Shown here piece after piece: positions 16,142-25,820 of a DNA stretch of 64,000 bases. This DNA is from Schaalia odontolytica (GTDB taxonomy: Bacteria > Actinomycetota > Actinomycetes > Actinomycetales > Actinomycetaceae). Location: assembly GCF_009730335.1 (NCBI RefSeq), contig NZ_CP046315.1, positions 682,001-746,000 of the forward strand, written 5' to 3'. The notes below the pieces were generated by a model, which saw only the letters and a list, made by a program, of their open reading frames with translations, did not search any database and was not told where the DNA came from. Each line of letters starts with the position of its first letter. The stretch's first letter is position 1. Position numbers and translations under genes: made by a program.

Positions 16142-16326
16142 CGCTATTCGCCTCGTGAGTGAATGGTTCAGCTCATGGAGTCGCTGTGTGGAGGTGAATG
16201 CTCTGCGCTGCGCCTTCTGTGACATAGGTGACTCCAGAGGCGCATGGGCATACTGTGCTTCGGCGCTACGTGGCGTACTCGCATGGCTGCCCCGGCCTCG
16301 TTCATGGAGATGTGACTGATCCCCGG

Positions 16327-16355
16327 TTGCGACACGCCCGAGTGCGGGGTACGGT
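16327..16355 (+). promoter_or_regulatory. Probable promoter of the S10 operon
   Basis: TTGCGA at 16327-16332 and TACGGT at 16350-16355 lie 17 bases apart; the -10 fits the TANNNT form common in high-GC Gram-positives. The spacer is made of the first copy of a 22-base repeat that reappears, without a -10 box, just before rpsJ. Confidence 0.55.
16328..16349. repeat. 22-base repeat, first copy, in the S10 promoter spacer
   Basis: Identical to 16604-16625. The core ACACG-CCCG-AGTG-CGGG can fold into a small CCCG/CGGG hairpin. Here it fills the space between the promoter boxes. Confidence 0.85.
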
Positions 16356-16451
16356 AGTTCCTTGGTGACGGTCTGGGCTGTTATGTGCAGCTTTGGCCAC
16401 TATCCACGCCAATCTGTCGGTGGTTTCACATGCGAGAACCCCCTTTCGGGT

Positions 16452-16481
16452 TTGTACTCGCGGGTGGAACTCTGACAGAAT
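16452..16481 (+). promoter_or_regulatory. Possible second promoter of the S10 operon
   Basis: TTGTAC at 16452-16457 and CAGAAT at 16476-16481 are 18 bases apart. It is weaker than the upstream candidate and is listed as a possibility only. Confidence 0.35.
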
Positions 16482-16603
16482 GGCACGGTTGCCTCAGCAT
16501 CTCTGGGGTGGTCCATGCGTGCCATCACGTATGGATCGGGCAATATGCCCAAGATCTTTGGACAAGACGTCGGTCCAGCGCGAGCAATTGCGCGCACAAC
16601 GGC

Positions 16604-16625
16604 TGCGACACGCCCGAGTGCGGGG
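16604..16625. repeat. 22-base repeat, second copy, in the rpsJ leader
   Basis: Perfect copy of 16328-16349, located 38 bases before the rpsJ start codon and inside the predicted leader RNA. A CCCG/CGGG mini-hairpin is again possible. Confidence 0.85.
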
Positions 16626-16662
16626 ACCGGCGGCGAATCTGTACGAGAAGAGGTAAGACGGC

Positions 16663-16971
16663 ATGGCGGGACAGAAGATCCGCATCCGGCTCAAGTCGTA
16701 TGACCACGAGGTCATCGACAGCTCCGCGCGCAAGATCGTGGACACCGTACAGCGTGCTGGCGCCACGGTCGTGGGCCCGGTGCCGCTGCCGACCGAGAAG
16801 AACGTTTTCGTCGTTATTCGGTCGCCCCACAAGTACAAGGACAGCCGCGAGCACTTTGAAATGCGCACGCACAAGCGGCTCATCGACATCATCGATCCGA
16901 CCCCCAAGGCCGTCGACTCGCTCATGCGCCTCGACCTGCCTGCGGACGTCAACATCGAGATCAAGCTCTGA
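16663..16971 (+). CDS. rpsJ: 30S ribosomal protein S10
   Basis: Small-subunit head protein that also serves as NusE in transcription antitermination, 102 residues. It begins [19 protein letters not shown], the standard start, behind AGAAGAGG. The loop region [20 protein letters not shown] is fully conserved. First gene of a run of eleven ribosomal genes that extends to rpsQ without a visible terminator; rplC follows after 11 bases. Confidence 0.98.
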   Translation: MAGQKIRIRLKSYDHEVIDSSARKIVDTVQRAGATVVGPVPLPTEKNVFVVIRSPHKYKDSREHFEMRTHKRLIDIIDPTPKAVDSLMRLDLPADVNIEIKL

Positions 16972-16982
16972 GGACATCTGCA

Positions 16983-17648
16983 ATGACTAACAAGAAGCAG
17001 CACGCTGGCGCGCCCATCAAGGCGCTGCTCGGCCGCAAGCTCGGCATGACCCAGGTGTGGGATGCCGACGGCCACCTCGTGCCCCTGACTGTCGTGCAGG
17101 TCGGCACCAACGTCGTGACCCAGGTTCGTACCGATGAGGTCGACGGCTACTCCGCTATTCAGCTTGGCTTCGGTGAGATTGACTCCCGTAAGGTCACCAA
17201 GCCCCTCCAGGGCCACTTCGAGAAGGCTGGGGTTGCCCCCCGTCGCCACCTCGTTGAGGTCCGTACGTCCGAGCAGGACTCTTTCGAGCTCGGCCAGGAA
17301 CTCGACGCCACCACCTTCGAGGCTGGCGAAGGCGTCGACGTCTCCGGCACCACCAAGGGCAAGGGTTTTGCCGGCGTTATGAAGCGTCACGGCTTCGCTG
17401 GCGTTTCCGCCTCCCACGGTGCGCACCGCAACCACCGCAAGCCCGGCTCGATCGGCGCCTGCGCAACCCCCGGTCGCATCTTCAAGGGCCTCCGCATGGC
17501 CGGCCGCATGGGTGGCAACCGTCGTACTGTTCAGAACCTGACGATCCAGGCCGTGGACGCCGAGAAGGGCCTGCTGCTCATCAGCGGCGCCATCCCGGGT
17601 CCGAAGAACGGCGTGGTCCTGGTTCGCTCCTCCGTGAAGGGTGCGTGA
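16983..17648 (+). CDS. rplC: 50S ribosomal protein L3
   Basis: Early-assembling large-subunit protein whose loop approaches the peptidyl-transferase centre, 221 residues. The diagnostic stretch [19 protein letters not shown] and the following [20 protein letters not shown] are present. The N-terminus begins with about ten extra residues ([11 protein letters not shown]) before the conserved [14 protein letters not shown], as in other actinobacteria. The stop overlaps the region upstream of rplD. Confidence 0.98.
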   Translation: MTNKKQHAGAPIKALLGRKLGMTQVWDADGHLVPLTVVQVGTNVVTQVRTDEVDGYSAIQLGFGEIDSRKVTKPLQGHFEKAGVAPRRHLVEVRTSEQDSFELGQELDATTFEAGEGVDVSGTTKGKGFAGVMKRHGFAGVSASHGAHRNHRKPGSIGACATPGRIFKGLRMAGRMGGNRRTVQNLTIQAVDAEKGLLLISGAIPGPKNGVVLVRSSVKGA

Positions 17649-17650
17649 TC

Positions 17651-18295
17651 ATGGCTGACGATCGTAACGTTGACGTCATCGACATCAAGGGCAAGAAGGC
17701 GGGCTCTGTCGTCCTCCCCGGTTCGATCTTTGACGTTCCCACCAACATTCCGCTGATGCACCAGGTTGTCGTCGCTCAGCTTGCAGCCGCTCGTCAGGGC
17801 ACGCACGCGACGAAGACCCGTGGTGAGGTCGCTGGCGGCGGCAAGAAGCCGTTCCGTCAGAAGGGCACCGGTAACGCCCGTCAGGGTTCGATCCGTGCGC
17901 CTCACTTCACCGGCGGCGGCATCGTCCACGGCCCTCAGCCGCGTGACTACGACCAGCGCACCCCCAAGAAGATGAAGCAGGGCGCTCTGCGTTCCGCTCT
18001 CTCCGACCGTGCGCGCGCCGACCGCATCCACGTTGTCACCGCCCTGTTCGAAGGCGACAAGCCCTCGACCAAGGCTGCTCTCGCCGCTCTGAGCGCGATC
18101 GTTGAGGACCGTCAGGCTCTCGTCGTCCTTGAGCGTGGCAACGAACTGACCGCGCTGTCCCTGCGCAACGTTCCCGAGGTTCACGTCCTGTGGGCCGACC
18201 AGCTGAACACGTACGACGTCCTGGACGCCGATGACATCGTCTTCACGCAGGCCGCCCTTGAGTCCTTCCTCGGTACCAAGGAGGAGACCAAGTGA
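17651..18295 (+). CDS. rplD: 50S ribosomal protein L4
   Basis: Large-subunit protein lining the exit tunnel, 214 residues. ATG 17651 ([12 protein letters not shown]) is preferred over the GTG at 17645 because GAAGGG at 17636-17641 is correctly spaced only for the ATG. The tunnel-loop sequence [25 protein letters not shown] is present; changes in it give macrolide resistance in other bacteria, and none is obvious here. The last four bases overlap the rplW start. Confidence 0.97.
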   Translation: MADDRNVDVIDIKGKKAGSVVLPGSIFDVPTNIPLMHQVVVAQLAAARQGTHATKTRGEVAGGGKKPFRQKGTGNARQGSIRAPHFTGGGIVHGPQPRDYDQRTPKKMKQGALRSALSDRARADRIHVVTALFEGDKPSTKAALAALSAIVEDRQALVVLERGNELTALSLRNVPEVHVLWADQLNTYDVLDADDIVFTQAALESFLGTKEETK

Positions 18296-18597
18296 GCACG
18301 ATTGAAGCGGGTAAGAACCCCCGCGACATCATCTTGAAGCCGGTCACCACCGAGAAGTCGCTCGCCCTCATGGACCTGGGCAAGTACACCTTCGAGGTTG
18401 ACCCCCGCGCGAACAAGACCGAGATCAAGATTGCCCTCGAGCGTATCTTCGGCGTCAAGATCGGTTCCATCGCCACCCAGAACCGCAAGGGCAAGACCTA
18501 CCGCACCCGCAACGGGATCGGTAAGCGCAAGGACGTCAAGCGTGCCATCGTCACCGTGCGTGAGGGCACCATCGACATCTTCGGCGATCAGGCCTGA
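18292..18597 (+). CDS. rplW: 50S ribosomal protein L23
   Basis: Protein at the tunnel exit that docks trigger factor and signal recognition particle, 101 residues. The GTG start lies in a GTGA overlap with the rplD stop, indicating translational coupling. The conserved core [13 protein letters not shown] and the C-terminal [22 protein letters not shown] loop are seen. rplB follows after 22 bases with its own ribosome site. Confidence 0.97.
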   Translation: MSTIEAGKNPRDIILKPVTTEKSLALMDLGKYTFEVDPRANKTEIKIALERIFGVKIGSIATQNRKGKTYRTRNGIGKRKDVKRAIVTVREGTIDIFGDQA

Positions 18598-18619
18598 GGA
18601 CCGAAGGGACATTTGAACA

Positions 18620-19456
18620 ATGGGAATTCGCAAGTACAAGCCCACGACTCCGGGCCGTCGCTTCTCGTCTGTCTCTGACTTTGTCGAGATCACCCGCGAC
18701 ACCCCCGAGAAGTCGCTGCTGCGCCCGCTGCACAAGACCGGTGGCCGTAACAACAACGGCCGCGTGACCTCCCGCCACCGCGGCGGTGGCCACAAGCGTC
18801 AGTACCGCGTGATCGACTTCCGTCGTCACGACAAGGACGGCGTTCCGGCGACGGTCGCTCACATCGAGTACGACCCCAACCGCACCGCTCGAATCGCTCT
18901 CCTGCACTACGCAGATGGCGAGAAGCGCTACATCCTCGCTCCGACCGGCCTCAAGCAGGGCGATCAGATTGAGGCTGGTGTTGGCGCTGACATCAAGCCC
19001 GGCAACTCGCTGCAGCTGCGCAACATCCCCCTGGGTACCGTTGTGCACGCCGTTGAGCTCTACCCGGGTGGCGGCGCCAAGATCGCCCGCTCCGCTGGCA
19101 CCTCCGTGCAGCTCGTCGCTAAGGAAGGCCGCTTCGCCCAGCTGCGTATGCCCTCCGGCGAGATCCGCAACGTCGAGGCCACCTGCCGCGCCACCATCGG
19201 CGAGGTTGGCAACGCTGAGCAGTCGAACATCAACTGGGGCAAGGCCGGCCGTATGCGCTGGAAGGGCAAGCGCCCGCACGTCCGTGGTGTCGTTATGAAC
19301 CCGGTTGATCACCCGCACGGCGGTGGTGAAGGCCGCACGTCCGGTGGTCGTCACCCCGTGTCGCCTTGGGGCAAGCCCGAGGGCCGTACGCGTCGTCCGA
19401 AGAAGGCGTCCGATCGCATGATCGTCCGCCGTCGCAAGACCGGCAAGAACCGCTGA
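18620..19456 (+). CDS. rplB: 50S ribosomal protein L2
   Basis: Highly conserved 23S rRNA-binding protein near the peptidyl-transferase centre, 278 residues. The C-terminal motif [10 protein letters not shown], with His231 at the position equivalent to the functionally important E. coli histidine, is intact, as is the end GKNR. The N-terminus begins [14 protein letters not shown]. No insertion or deletion against the family is visible. Confidence 0.98.
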   Translation: MGIRKYKPTTPGRRFSSVSDFVEITRDTPEKSLLRPLHKTGGRNNNGRVTSRHRGGGHKRQYRVIDFRRHDKDGVPATVAHIEYDPNRTARIALLHYADGEKRYILAPTGLKQGDQIEAGVGADIKPGNSLQLRNIPLGTVVHAVELYPGGGAKIARSAGTSVQLVAKEGRFAQLRMPSGEIRNVEATCRATIGEVGNAEQSNINWGKAGRMRWKGKRPHVRGVVMNPVDHPHGGGEGRTSGGRHPVSPWGKPEGRTRRPKKASDRMIVRRRKTGKNR

Positions 19457-19472
19457 GTAGGAGTCGATTGAA

Positions 19473-19754
19473 ATGCCGCGTAGTTTGAAGAAGGGCCCGT
19501 TCGTCGACGACCACCTGCTCAAGAAGGTTGACGCCGCGAACGAATCCGGCTCTAAGAACGTCATCAAGACCTGGTCGCGTCGCTCGGTCATTACCCCGGA
19601 CTTCCTGGGTCTGACCATCGCCGTCCACGACGGCCGTAAGCATGTGCCCGTTTTCGTCACCGAGTCGATGGTGGGCCACAAGCTCGGCGAGTTCGCTCCC
19701 ACGCGTACTTTCCGCAGCCACGACAAGGACGATCGTAAGGGACGTCGGCGCTGA
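19473..19754 (+). CDS. rpsS: 30S ribosomal protein S19
   Basis: Small-subunit head protein forming the S13-S19 contact with the large subunit, 93 residues. It begins [19 protein letters not shown] and keeps the [20 protein letters not shown] core and the [12 protein letters not shown] motif. Position between rplB and rplV is standard. Confidence 0.98.
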   Translation: MPRSLKKGPFVDDHLLKKVDAANESGSKNVIKTWSRRSVITPDFLGLTIAVHDGRKHVPVFVTESMVGHKLGEFAPTRTFRSHDKDDRKGRRR

Positions 19755-19783
19755 GCCGGCCCCACGGAAGAAGAGGCAGATAC

Positions 19784-20155
19784 ATGGAAGCCAAGGCGCA
19801 GGCGCGATTCATCCGCGTCACGCCCCAGAAGTCCCGCCGTGTTGTGAACGAGGTTCGCGGCAAGCGTGTTCTGGAGGCCGCCGACATTCTGCGGTTCGCC
19901 CCGCAGGCCGTCGCCACCGATGTCCGCAAGGTGCTCCTGAGCGCCGTCGCCAACTCGAAGGTCAAGGCTGAGAATGCCGGAGAGACCTTCAACGAGGCCG
20001 ACCTGCTCGTCCTGGAGGCATACGTGGACGAGGGTCCGACCATGAAGCGCATTCGTCCCCGTGCACAGGGGCGCGCCGGTCGTATCCTGAAGCGCACCTC
20101 CCACATCACCATCGTGGTGGGGACCAAGGAAGATAAGAAGAAGGGAGACCGCTGA
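19784..20155 (+). CDS. rplV: 50S ribosomal protein L22
   Basis: Protein whose hairpin loop lines the exit tunnel opposite L4, 123 residues. The loop region [23 protein letters not shown], where insertions or deletions can confer macrolide resistance, shows no length change. The start ATG follows GAAGAGG. The stop is one base before the rpsC start, implying coupling. Confidence 0.97.
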   Translation: MEAKAQARFIRVTPQKSRRVVNEVRGKRVLEAADILRFAPQAVATDVRKVLLSAVANSKVKAENAGETFNEADLLVLEAYVDEGPTMKRIRPRAQGRAGRILKRTSHITIVVGTKEDKKKGDR

Positions 20156-20156
20156 T

Positions 20157-20966
20157 ATGGGTCAGAAGGTCAACCCCCGCGGGTTCCGTCTGGGAATCAC
20201 CACTGACCACCGGTCTCGCTGGTTCTCCGACTCCACCACCAAGGGACAGCGCTACGCGGATTACGTGGCCGAAGACGTCGCGATCCGCAAGTTCCTGACC
20301 GACAACCTCGAGCGCGCCGGCATCGCCGAGGTGAGCATCGAGCGCACGCGTGACCGCGTTCGCGTCGACCTGCACACCGCTCGCCCGGGCATCGTCATCG
20401 GTCGCCGTGGTGCAGAGGCTGACCGCCTGCGCGTTCAGCTCGAGAAGCTGACGGGCAAGCAGGTCCAGCTGAACATCCTTGAGGTCAAGAACCCCGACCT
20501 CGAAGCGCAGCTCGTTGCGCAGGGCATCGCTGAGCAGCTCGCCGCTCGCGTGTCCTTCCGTCGTGCGATGCGTAAGGGCATCCAGTCCGCGCAGCGCGCT
20601 GGCGCCAGGGGCATTCGTGTCCAGGTGTCCGGCCGTCTGGGTGGCGCTGAAATGTCCCGCTCCGAGTTCTACCGTGAGGGCCGCGTGCCGCTGCACACCC
20701 TCCGCGCGAACATCGACTACGGATTCCACGAGGCCCGTACGACCTTCGGTCGCATCGGCGTCAAGGTGTGGATCTACAAGGGCGACATCACCGAGCGCGA
20801 GTTCGCTCGCCAGCAGGCCGAGCAGGCCCAGCGTGGCGGCCGTCGCGATGGCCGCCGTGGCCCCCGCCGCGGTGGACGCCCCAACCAGGAGACCGCTGCG
20901 CAGCAGGCTCCCCGTGAGGCTTCGGCCTCCGAGGCCACTGCGCCCACGACCGGATCGGAGGCCTGA
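20157..20966 (+). CDS. rpsC: 30S ribosomal protein S3 with a long basic, low-complexity tail
   Basis: mRNA-entry protein of the small subunit, 269 residues. It begins [15 protein letters not shown]; the KH domain shows [15 protein letters not shown]; the C-terminal domain has [17 protein letters not shown] and [11 protein letters not shown]. From about residue 220 an extra tail rich in Arg, Gly and Ala ([20 protein letters not shown]) extends well past the E. coli length of 233. Tails of this kind are known in actinobacterial S3 proteins; whether this one contacts RNA is inference. Confidence 0.97.
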   Translation: MGQKVNPRGFRLGITTDHRSRWFSDSTTKGQRYADYVAEDVAIRKFLTDNLERAGIAEVSIERTRDRVRVDLHTARPGIVIGRRGAEADRLRVQLEKLTGKQVQLNILEVKNPDLEAQLVAQGIAEQLAARVSFRRAMRKGIQSAQRAGARGIRVQVSGRLGGAEMSRSEFYREGRVPLHTLRANIDYGFHEARTTFGRIGVKVWIYKGDITEREFARQQAEQAQRGGRRDGRRGPRRGGRPNQETAAQQAPREASASEATAPTTGSEA

Positions 20967-20971
20967 GCCCA

Positions 20972-21391
20972 ATGCTCATTCCCCGTCGGACTAAGTACCG
21001 CAAGCAGCACCGTCCTCACCGCACTGGCTTTGCCTCCGGTGGCACCGAACTCGCGTTCGGCGACTACGGCATCCAGGCTCTCGAGGCTGCGTACATCACC
21101 AACCGTCAGATTGAGGCGGCACGTATTGCCGTGACGCGTCACATCAAGCGTGGCGGTAAGGTCTGGATCAACATCTTCCCGGACCGTCCCCTGACGAAGA
21201 AGCCCGCCGAAACCCGAATGGGTTCCGGTAAGGGTGCTCCGGAATGGTGGGTTGCCCCCGTCAAGCCCGGACGTGTCATGTTCGAGCTGGCAGGCGTCCC
21301 CGAGGAGCTCGCTCGCGAGGCCCTCAGCCGTGCCCAGCACAAGCTTCCTATCAAGACCCGCTTCGTGGTCCGAGAGGGTGGTGACATCTGA
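20972..21391 (+). CDS. rplP: 50S ribosomal protein L16
   Basis: Large-subunit protein near the A-site tRNA and the target region of orthosomycins such as avilamycin, 139 residues. It begins [14 protein letters not shown] and contains [23 protein letters not shown]. The stop TGA overlaps the rpmC ATG by one base, so L16 and L29 are translationally coupled. Confidence 0.98.
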   Translation: MLIPRRTKYRKQHRPHRTGFASGGTELAFGDYGIQALEAAYITNRQIEAARIAVTRHIKRGGKVWINIFPDRPLTKKPAETRMGSGKGAPEWWVAPVKPGRVMFELAGVPEELAREALSRAQHKLPIKTRFVVREGGDI

Positions 21392-21624
21392 TGGCAGATA
21401 AGGGTCTGACCACCGAGCAGCTCGACGCCATGGACAACTCCCAGCTGTCCAAGGAGCTCGAGAAGGCTAAGGCCGAGCTGTTCAACCTGCGTTTTGCGCA
21501 GGCCGTTGGCAACCTCGAGGATCACGGTCGCATGAAGACCGTGCGCCGCGACATTGCCCGGATCTACACCATCGCGCGTGAGCGGGAGCTTGGCTACCGC
21601 ACCGCCCCGAGCACTGAGGAGTGA
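21391..21624 (+). CDS. rpmC: 50S ribosomal protein L29
   Basis: Small helical protein at the tunnel exit, 77 residues. The coiled pair [40 protein letters not shown] is the family signature. The protein is slightly longer than the usual 60-70 residues at the N-terminus. Its stop precedes the rpsQ start by only five bases. Confidence 0.96.
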   Translation: MADKGLTTEQLDAMDNSQLSKELEKAKAELFNLRFAQAVGNLEDHGRMKTVRRDIARIYTIARERELGYRTAPSTEE

Positions 21625-21629
21625 GCCTG

Positions 21630-21896
21630 ATGGCAGAAACCACCGCTCGTAACGAGCGTAAGGTCCGTCGCGGCTACGTCGTCAGCGACAAGATGGACAA
21701 GACCGTTGTCGTCCAGATCGAGGACCGCGTCAAGCACGCCCTCTACGGCAAGGTCATGCGCAAGAACAAGAAGGTCAAGGTTCACGACGAGCACAACGAG
21801 TGCGGCGTCGGCGATCTCGTCCTCATCATGGAGACCCGCCCGCTGTCGGCCACCAAGCGCTGGCGCGTTGTGGAGATCCTCGAAAAGGCGAAGTGA
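21630..21896 (+). CDS. rpsQ: 30S ribosomal protein S17
   Basis: Primary 16S rRNA-binding OB-fold protein, 88 residues. ATG 21630 ([15 protein letters not shown]) is chosen over the GTG at 21621, which overlaps the ribosome site GAGGAG at 21616-21621. The core [18 protein letters not shown] and [31 protein letters not shown] are conserved. An 88-base gap follows before rplN. Confidence 0.96.
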   Translation: MAETTARNERKVRRGYVVSDKMDKTVVVQIEDRVKHALYGKVMRKNKKVKVHDEHNECGVGDLVLIMETRPLSATKRWRVVEILEKAK

Positions 21897-21984
21897 CCTT
21901 CGCTCACAGACCGAAATCCGTTCGGCAAGGCTCGACCGGTACAATCCGGAAGAGAACCGGCACGACGACAGGAGTCAATAGAAA

Positions 21985-22353
21985 ATGATTCAGCAGGAGT
22001 CGCGACTGAAGGTCGCCGACAACACAGGGGCCAAGGAGATCCTGACCATCCGTGTTCTCGGTGGCTCGGGTCGGCGCTACGCGGGTATCGGCGACACGAT
22101 TGTCGCCACCGTGAAGGACGCCATTCCCGGCGGCAACGTCAAGAAGGGCGAAGTCGTCAAGGCAGTGATCGTTCGCACGCGTAAGGAAACCCGCCGCCCC
22201 GACGGTTCCTACATTCGTTTCGACGAGAATGCGGCCGTCATCATCAACAACAATGGCGAGCCGCGTGGCACGCGTATCTTCGGCCCCGTGGGCCGCGAGC
22301 TGCGTGACAAGAAGTTCATGCGTATCGTCTCCCTCGCTCCGGAGGTGATCTGA
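21985..22353 (+). CDS. rplN: 50S ribosomal protein L14
   Basis: Large-subunit interface protein, 122 residues, exactly the family length. It begins [19 protein letters not shown] and contains [17 protein letters not shown] and [13 protein letters not shown]. The preceding 88 bases contain a TACAAT box at 21940-21945 without a good -35, so an internal promoter here is possible but unproven. A good GACAGGAG ribosome site is present. First gene of the spc section. Confidence 0.98.
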   Translation: MIQQESRLKVADNTGAKEILTIRVLGGSGRRYAGIGDTIVATVKDAIPGGNVKKGEVVKAVIVRTRKETRRPDGSYIRFDENAAVIINNNGEPRGTRIFGPVGRELRDKKFMRIVSLAPEVI

Positions 22354-22356
22354 TCC

Positions 22357-22788
22357 ATGGCAGCCAAGATTCGTAAGAATGACCTCGTTGAGGTCGTTCG
22401 CGGACGCACGTCCGACGAGAAGGCGCTGGCTGAGCGCAACGCCCGCCGTGCGGAAGAGGGCCTTGAGCCCCTGACCCCCGGCGACAAGGGCAAGCAGGGC
22501 CGCGTCATCCAGGTGTTCCCGGCTGAGGGTAAGGTCCTCGTCGAGGGCATCAACCTGAAGACGCGCCACGTGCGTCAGGGCCAGCAGGGCAGCGCCGGCG
22601 GTATTGAGACCATCGAGGCCCCCATCTCGCTGTCCAAGGTCGCACTGGTCGACCCCGAGACCAAGAAGCGCGTTCGAGCCGGTTTCCGCGAGGACACCGT
22701 CGAGCGCGGCGGCCGCACCCGCACCGTTCGAGTCCGCGTGGCTCGTGGTGGTGCGAAGCGCGGCGTTGAGCAGGGCAAGGAGATCTGA
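22357..22788 (+). CDS. rplX: 50S ribosomal protein L24 with an insertion in the KOW region
   Basis: Assembly-initiating large-subunit protein, here 143 residues against roughly 103-110 in most bacteria. The N-terminal strand ([13 protein letters not shown]) is separated from the rest of the KOW motif ([14 protein letters not shown]) by a charged insert of about 25 residues ([20 protein letters not shown]). Downstream the conserved [19 protein letters not shown] and [16 protein letters not shown] follow. The frame is intact on both sides, so this is a real insertion and not a frameshift. It overlaps none of its neighbours. Confidence 0.95.
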   Translation: MAAKIRKNDLVEVVRGRTSDEKALAERNARRAEEGLEPLTPGDKGKQGRVIQVFPAEGKVLVEGINLKTRHVRQGQQGSAGGIETIEAPISLSKVALVDPETKKRVRAGFREDTVERGGRTRTVRVRVARGGAKRGVEQGKEI

Positions 22789-22790
22789 GC

Positions 22791-23336
22791 ATGGCCCCGC
22801 GTCTGAAGGAAAAGTACGTCTCCGAGATCCGCGAGGCGCTCCGTGCTGAGTTCAAGCACGAGAACGTCATGCAGGTCGGCGGACTGACGAAGATCGTTGT
22901 CAACATGGGTGTCGGCGAGGCCGCTCGCGACTCGAAGGCACTCGAGGGCGCGCTCCGCGACCTCACCGCGATCACCGGCCAGAAGCCCGTGACCACCCGC
23001 GCCAAGAAGTCCATCGCGCAGTTCAAGCTGCGTGAGGGCCAGGCGATCGGTGCGCACGTCACGCTTCGCGGCGACCGCATGTGGGAGTTCCTGGATCGCC
23101 TCCTCTCGACGGCGCTTCCCCGTATCCGTGACTTCCGCGGACTGTCTCCTAAGCAGTTCGACGGTCACGGCAACTACACCTTCGGTCTCACGGAACAGTC
23201 GATGTTCCACGAGATCGATCAGGACTCGATCGACCGAGTGCGCGGCATGGACATCACGGTTGTCACCTCGGCCACCACCGACGAAGAGGGTCGCGCCCTT
23301 CTCCGTCACCTCGGCTTCCCGTTCAAGGAGGACTGA
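22791..23336 (+). CDS. rplE: 50S ribosomal protein L5
   Basis: 5S rRNA-binding protein of the central protuberance, 181 residues. Conserved elements include [44 protein letters not shown] and the C-terminal LLRHLGFPF. It starts two bases after rplX and ends three bases before rpsN, so the three are tightly packed. Confidence 0.98.
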   Translation: MAPRLKEKYVSEIREALRAEFKHENVMQVGGLTKIVVNMGVGEAARDSKALEGALRDLTAITGQKPVTTRAKKSIAQFKLREGQAIGAHVTLRGDRMWEFLDRLLSTALPRIRDFRGLSPKQFDGHGNYTFGLTEQSMFHEIDQDSIDRVRGMDITVVTSATTDEEGRALLRHLGFPFKED

Positions 23337-23339
23337 CCC

Positions 23340-23525
23340 ATGGCCAAGACATCCCTGAAGGTCAAGGCTGCCCGCAAGCCGAAGTTCGGCGTGCGTGCCT
23401 ACACCCGGTGCAACCGTTGCGGTCGTCCGCACTCGGTGTACCGCAAGTTCGGACTGTGCCGCGTGTGCCTGCGCGAGCTCGCCCACCGTGGCGAACTCCC
23501 CGGTGTCACCAAGAGCAGCTGGTAA
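23340..23525 (+). CDS. rpsN: 30S ribosomal protein S14, zinc-binding type
   Basis: Short (61-residue) S14 of the zinc-ribbon type, shown by [26 protein letters not shown] with two CxxC pairs. Many actinobacteria also carry a zinc-independent paralogue elsewhere for zinc starvation; none is visible here. It lies in the standard place between rplE and rpsH. Confidence 0.97.
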   Translation: MAKTSLKVKAARKPKFGVRAYTRCNRCGRPHSVYRKFGLCRVCLRELAHRGELPGVTKSSW

Positions 23526-23587
23526 AACGAACGTCGCAGGTCCCGGGTAACCGGAGAAACCGCGACGAGGAAGGGGAATAAACCCCC

Positions 23588-23986
23588 ATGACAATGACAG
23601 ACCCGATTGCAGATATGCTGACGCGTCTGCGCAACGCGACTCGTGCGCACCACGAGACGGTTTCCATGCCGTACTCGAAGCTCAAGAACGCGATTGCGAA
23701 CATCCTGGTCGAGGAAGGCTACATTGCCTCGACCTCCGTCGAGGATGCCCGCGTGGGCAAGACCCTGACGATCAACCTGAAGTACGGCGCGCACCGCGAG
23801 GCCGCGATCCAGGGGCTCAAGCGCGTGTCCAAGCCTGGTCTGCGCGTGTACGCCAAGTCCACCAACCTGCCCAAGGTCCGCGGCGGCCTCGGCGTGGCTA
23901 TCCTGTCCACGTCCTCCGGCCTGCTCACGGACCGTCAGGCAGCCGAGAAGGGTGTGGGTGGGGAAGTCCTCGCCTACATCTGGTGA
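23588..23986 (+). CDS. rpsH: 30S ribosomal protein S8
   Basis: Primary 16S rRNA-binding protein, 132 residues; in E. coli it represses the spc operon. The start could be ATG 23588 ([11 protein letters not shown]) or ATG 23594 (MTDPIADML); the first is better spaced from GAGGAAGGGG. Conserved parts are [10 protein letters not shown] and the C-terminal [12 protein letters not shown]...GGEVLAYIW. Confidence 0.97.
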   Translation: MTMTDPIADMLTRLRNATRAHHETVSMPYSKLKNAIANILVEEGYIASTSVEDARVGKTLTINLKYGAHREAAIQGLKRVSKPGLRVYAKSTNLPKVRGGLGVAILSTSSGLLTDRQAAEKGVGGEVLAYIW

Positions 23987-24001
23987 TGAGGAGGCTGAAC
24001 A

Positions 24002-24544
24002 ATGTCGCGAATTGGTAAGAACCCCATCGCAATTCCCGCCGGTGTTGACGTCACGATCGACGGCCAGAACGTGTCGGTGAAGGGCCCCAAGGGCACCCTC
24101 TCCCACGTTGTTGCCGAGCCGATCACCGCCAAGATCGAAGACGGTCAGGTTGTCGTCGAGCGTCCGAACGACGAGCGCACCTCGCGTTCGCTCCACGGAC
24201 TGTCGCGCACCCTGATCGCCAACATGATCGTCGGCGTGACCGAGGGCTACAAGAAGGATCTCGAAATCACGGGTACCGGTTACCGCGTGGTCGCCAAGGG
24301 CAAGGACCTCGAGTTCTCCCTGGGCTTCTCCCACACGATCACCATCACCCCGCCCGAGGGCATCGAGTTCACAATTGCGCCGAAGTCCCAGACGCTGTTC
24401 ACGGTCTCCGGAATCGACAAGCAGCTCGTCGGTGAGACTGCTGCTCGCATCCGCAAGCTGAAGAAGCCGGAGCCCTACAAGGGCAAGGGCATCCACTACG
24501 TGGGCGAGACCATCCGTCGCAAGGTCGGAAAGGCTGGTAAGTGA
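24002..24544 (+). CDS. rplF: 50S ribosomal protein L6
   Basis: Two-domain protein beside the GTPase-associated centre, 180 residues. It begins [19 protein letters not shown]; the second domain has [19 protein letters not shown] and ends [24 protein letters not shown]. The stop TGA shares one base with the rplR ATG. Confidence 0.98.
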   Translation: MSRIGKNPIAIPAGVDVTIDGQNVSVKGPKGTLSHVVAEPITAKIEDGQVVVERPNDERTSRSLHGLSRTLIANMIVGVTEGYKKDLEITGTGYRVVAKGKDLEFSLGFSHTITITPPEGIEFTIAPKSQTLFTVSGIDKQLVGETAARIRKLKKPEPYKGKGIHYVGETIRRKVGKAGK

Positions 24545-24915
24545 TGGCTTACTCGATCAAGGGCAAGGGCAAGTTCGTCGCTCGCAAGCGCCGTCACCTC
24601 CGCCTCCGCAAGAAGATCAACGGCACGCCCGAGCGTCCCCGTCTGGTCGTCACCCGTTCGAACCGCCACATGGTGGCTCAGGTCATCGACGATACGGTTG
24701 GTCACACCCTGGTGTCGGCCTCCGACATCGAGACCGAGGTCGCTGGTTCCGAGGGCACGAAGACCGACAAGGCTCGTAAGGTCGGCGCACTGATCGCCGA
24801 GCGTGCGAAGGCTGCCGGTATCTCTGCTGTCGTCTTCGACCGCGGTGGTAACAAGTACACAGGTCGCGTTGCGGCCGTTGCCGAGGCCGCCCGTGAGGGC
24901 GGACTCGAGCTGTGA
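24544..24915 (+). CDS. rplR: 50S ribosomal protein L18
   Basis: 5S rRNA-binding protein, 123 residues. ATG 24544 overlaps the rplF stop by one base and gives [23 protein letters not shown]; a GTG three bases earlier is in frame but less likely. The core [20 protein letters not shown] and the C-terminal [26 protein letters not shown] are typical. Confidence 0.97.
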   Translation: MAYSIKGKGKFVARKRRHLRLRKKINGTPERPRLVVTRSNRHMVAQVIDDTVGHTLVSASDIETEVAGSEGTKTDKARKVGALIAERAKAAGISAVVFDRGGNKYTGRVAAVAEAAREGGLEL

Positions 24916-24943
24916 ACGAGCCGAAAGAAAGAGAGATCATCTG

Positions 24944-25633
24944 ATGGCTGCACAGCAGCGAGACAGGAACGGTTCGGGCGCGGGCGAGAACAACGATCGC
25001 CGTGAGCGCCGCTCCGGCCGCGGCAACGATCGCGATAACCGCCGGAACAACGAAAACAAGAACGAGTACATCGAGCGCGTCGTGACGATCAACCGCGTCT
25101 CCAAGGTTGTGAAGGGTGGACGTCGTTTCTCCTTCACAGCCCTGGTTGTCGTGGGTGACGGCGAAGGCACGGTGGGCGTCGGCTACGGAAAGGCCAAGGA
25201 AGTTCCTCAGGCCATTTCCAAGGGCGTCGAGGAGGCGAAGAAGAACTTCTTCCGCGTCCCGATGATCCGCCGCACGATTACGCACGTGGTGCAGGGCCGC
25301 GACACCGCCGGTGTCGTCCTCCTGCGTCCGGCTGCCCCCGGTACCGGCGTTATCGCCGGCGGCCCGGTGCGCGCCGTCCTGGAGGCCGCAGGCGTCCACG
25401 ACGTGCTCACGAAGTCGCTGGGCTCGTCCAACGCGATCAACATCGTCCATGCGACGGTTGACGCACTCAAGCAGCTCGAGCAGCCCGAGGCTGTCGCCGC
25501 ACGTCGCGGCCTGCCCCTCGAGCGCGTTGCTCCCGCGTCCATGCTGCGCGCTCGCGCAGAGGGCGAGGCCGAGAAGCGCGCGGCTGCCGAGGCCGCCGAG
25601 GCCGACAAGGCCGCTGCAGGGGAGGCTAAGTGA
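24944..25633 (+). CDS. rpsE: 30S ribosomal protein S5 with charged N-terminal and Ala/Glu-rich C-terminal extensions
   Basis: Accuracy-related protein of the small subunit, 229 residues against 167 in E. coli. The core starts near residue 40 ([21 protein letters not shown]) and continues with [20 protein letters not shown] and [19 protein letters not shown]. About 38 highly charged residues rich in Arg, Asn and Asp precede it, and an Ala/Glu/Lys-rich tail follows. An in-frame GTG/ATG exists upstream inside rplR, but ATG 24944 has the AGAGAGA site and is favoured. Confidence 0.96.
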   Translation: MAAQQRDRNGSGAGENNDRRERRSGRGNDRDNRRNNENKNEYIERVVTINRVSKVVKGGRRFSFTALVVVGDGEGTVGVGYGKAKEVPQAISKGVEEAKKNFFRVPMIRRTITHVVQGRDTAGVVLLRPAAPGTGVIAGGPVRAVLEAAGVHDVLTKSLGSSNAINIVHATVDALKQLEQPEAVAARRGLPLERVAPASMLRARAEGEAEKRAAAEAAEADKAAAGEAK

Positions 25634-25818
25634 TGGCGAAGAACATCAAGATCACGCTGGTCAAGTCCTCTGCTCACGCGAAGCAGAACATGAAGGACAC
25701 GCTGCGCACCCTCGGGCTGCGCAAGATCGGCCAGAGTGTCGTGCGTGAGCAGACGGACGTCGTTCTGGGCGCCGTTCGCACCGTGCGTCACCTGGTGACC
25801 GCTGAGGAGGTCGACTGA
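25633..25818 (+). CDS. rpmD: 50S ribosomal protein L30
   Basis: Small large-subunit protein, 61 residues, present in actinobacteria though absent from some bacterial groups. ATG 25633 overlaps the rpsE stop by one base, giving [13 protein letters not shown]. The core [19 protein letters not shown] is the family signature. It ends two bases before rplO. Confidence 0.96.
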   Translation: MAKNIKITLVKSSAHAKQNMKDTLRTLGLRKIGQSVVREQTDVVLGAVRTVRHLVTAEEVD

Positions 25819-25820
25819 CA

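Larger units (their letters stand above)
16142..16662. other. 521-base leader region of the S10 operon
   Basis: No gene is supported. It contains CCCCGGCCTCGTT at 16290-16302, a good promoter at 16327-16355, a weaker one at 16452-16481, a stem pairing GCGAG (16432-16436) with CTCGC (16458-16462) around ACCC/GGGT, and two copies of a 22-base sequence. The leader is unusually long and structured for a ribosomal operon in this window. Confidence 0.6.

Noticed and set aside
21897-21984. Internal promoter before rplN based on TACAAT at 21940-21945.
   Set aside because: The -35 region at the right spacing (TCCGTT) is poor. It is mentioned under rplN but not listed as a feature.
22357-22788. Possible frameshift in rplX because of its unusual length.
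   Set aside because: Conserved L24 sequence continues in the same frame on both sides of the insert, so the gene is intact.
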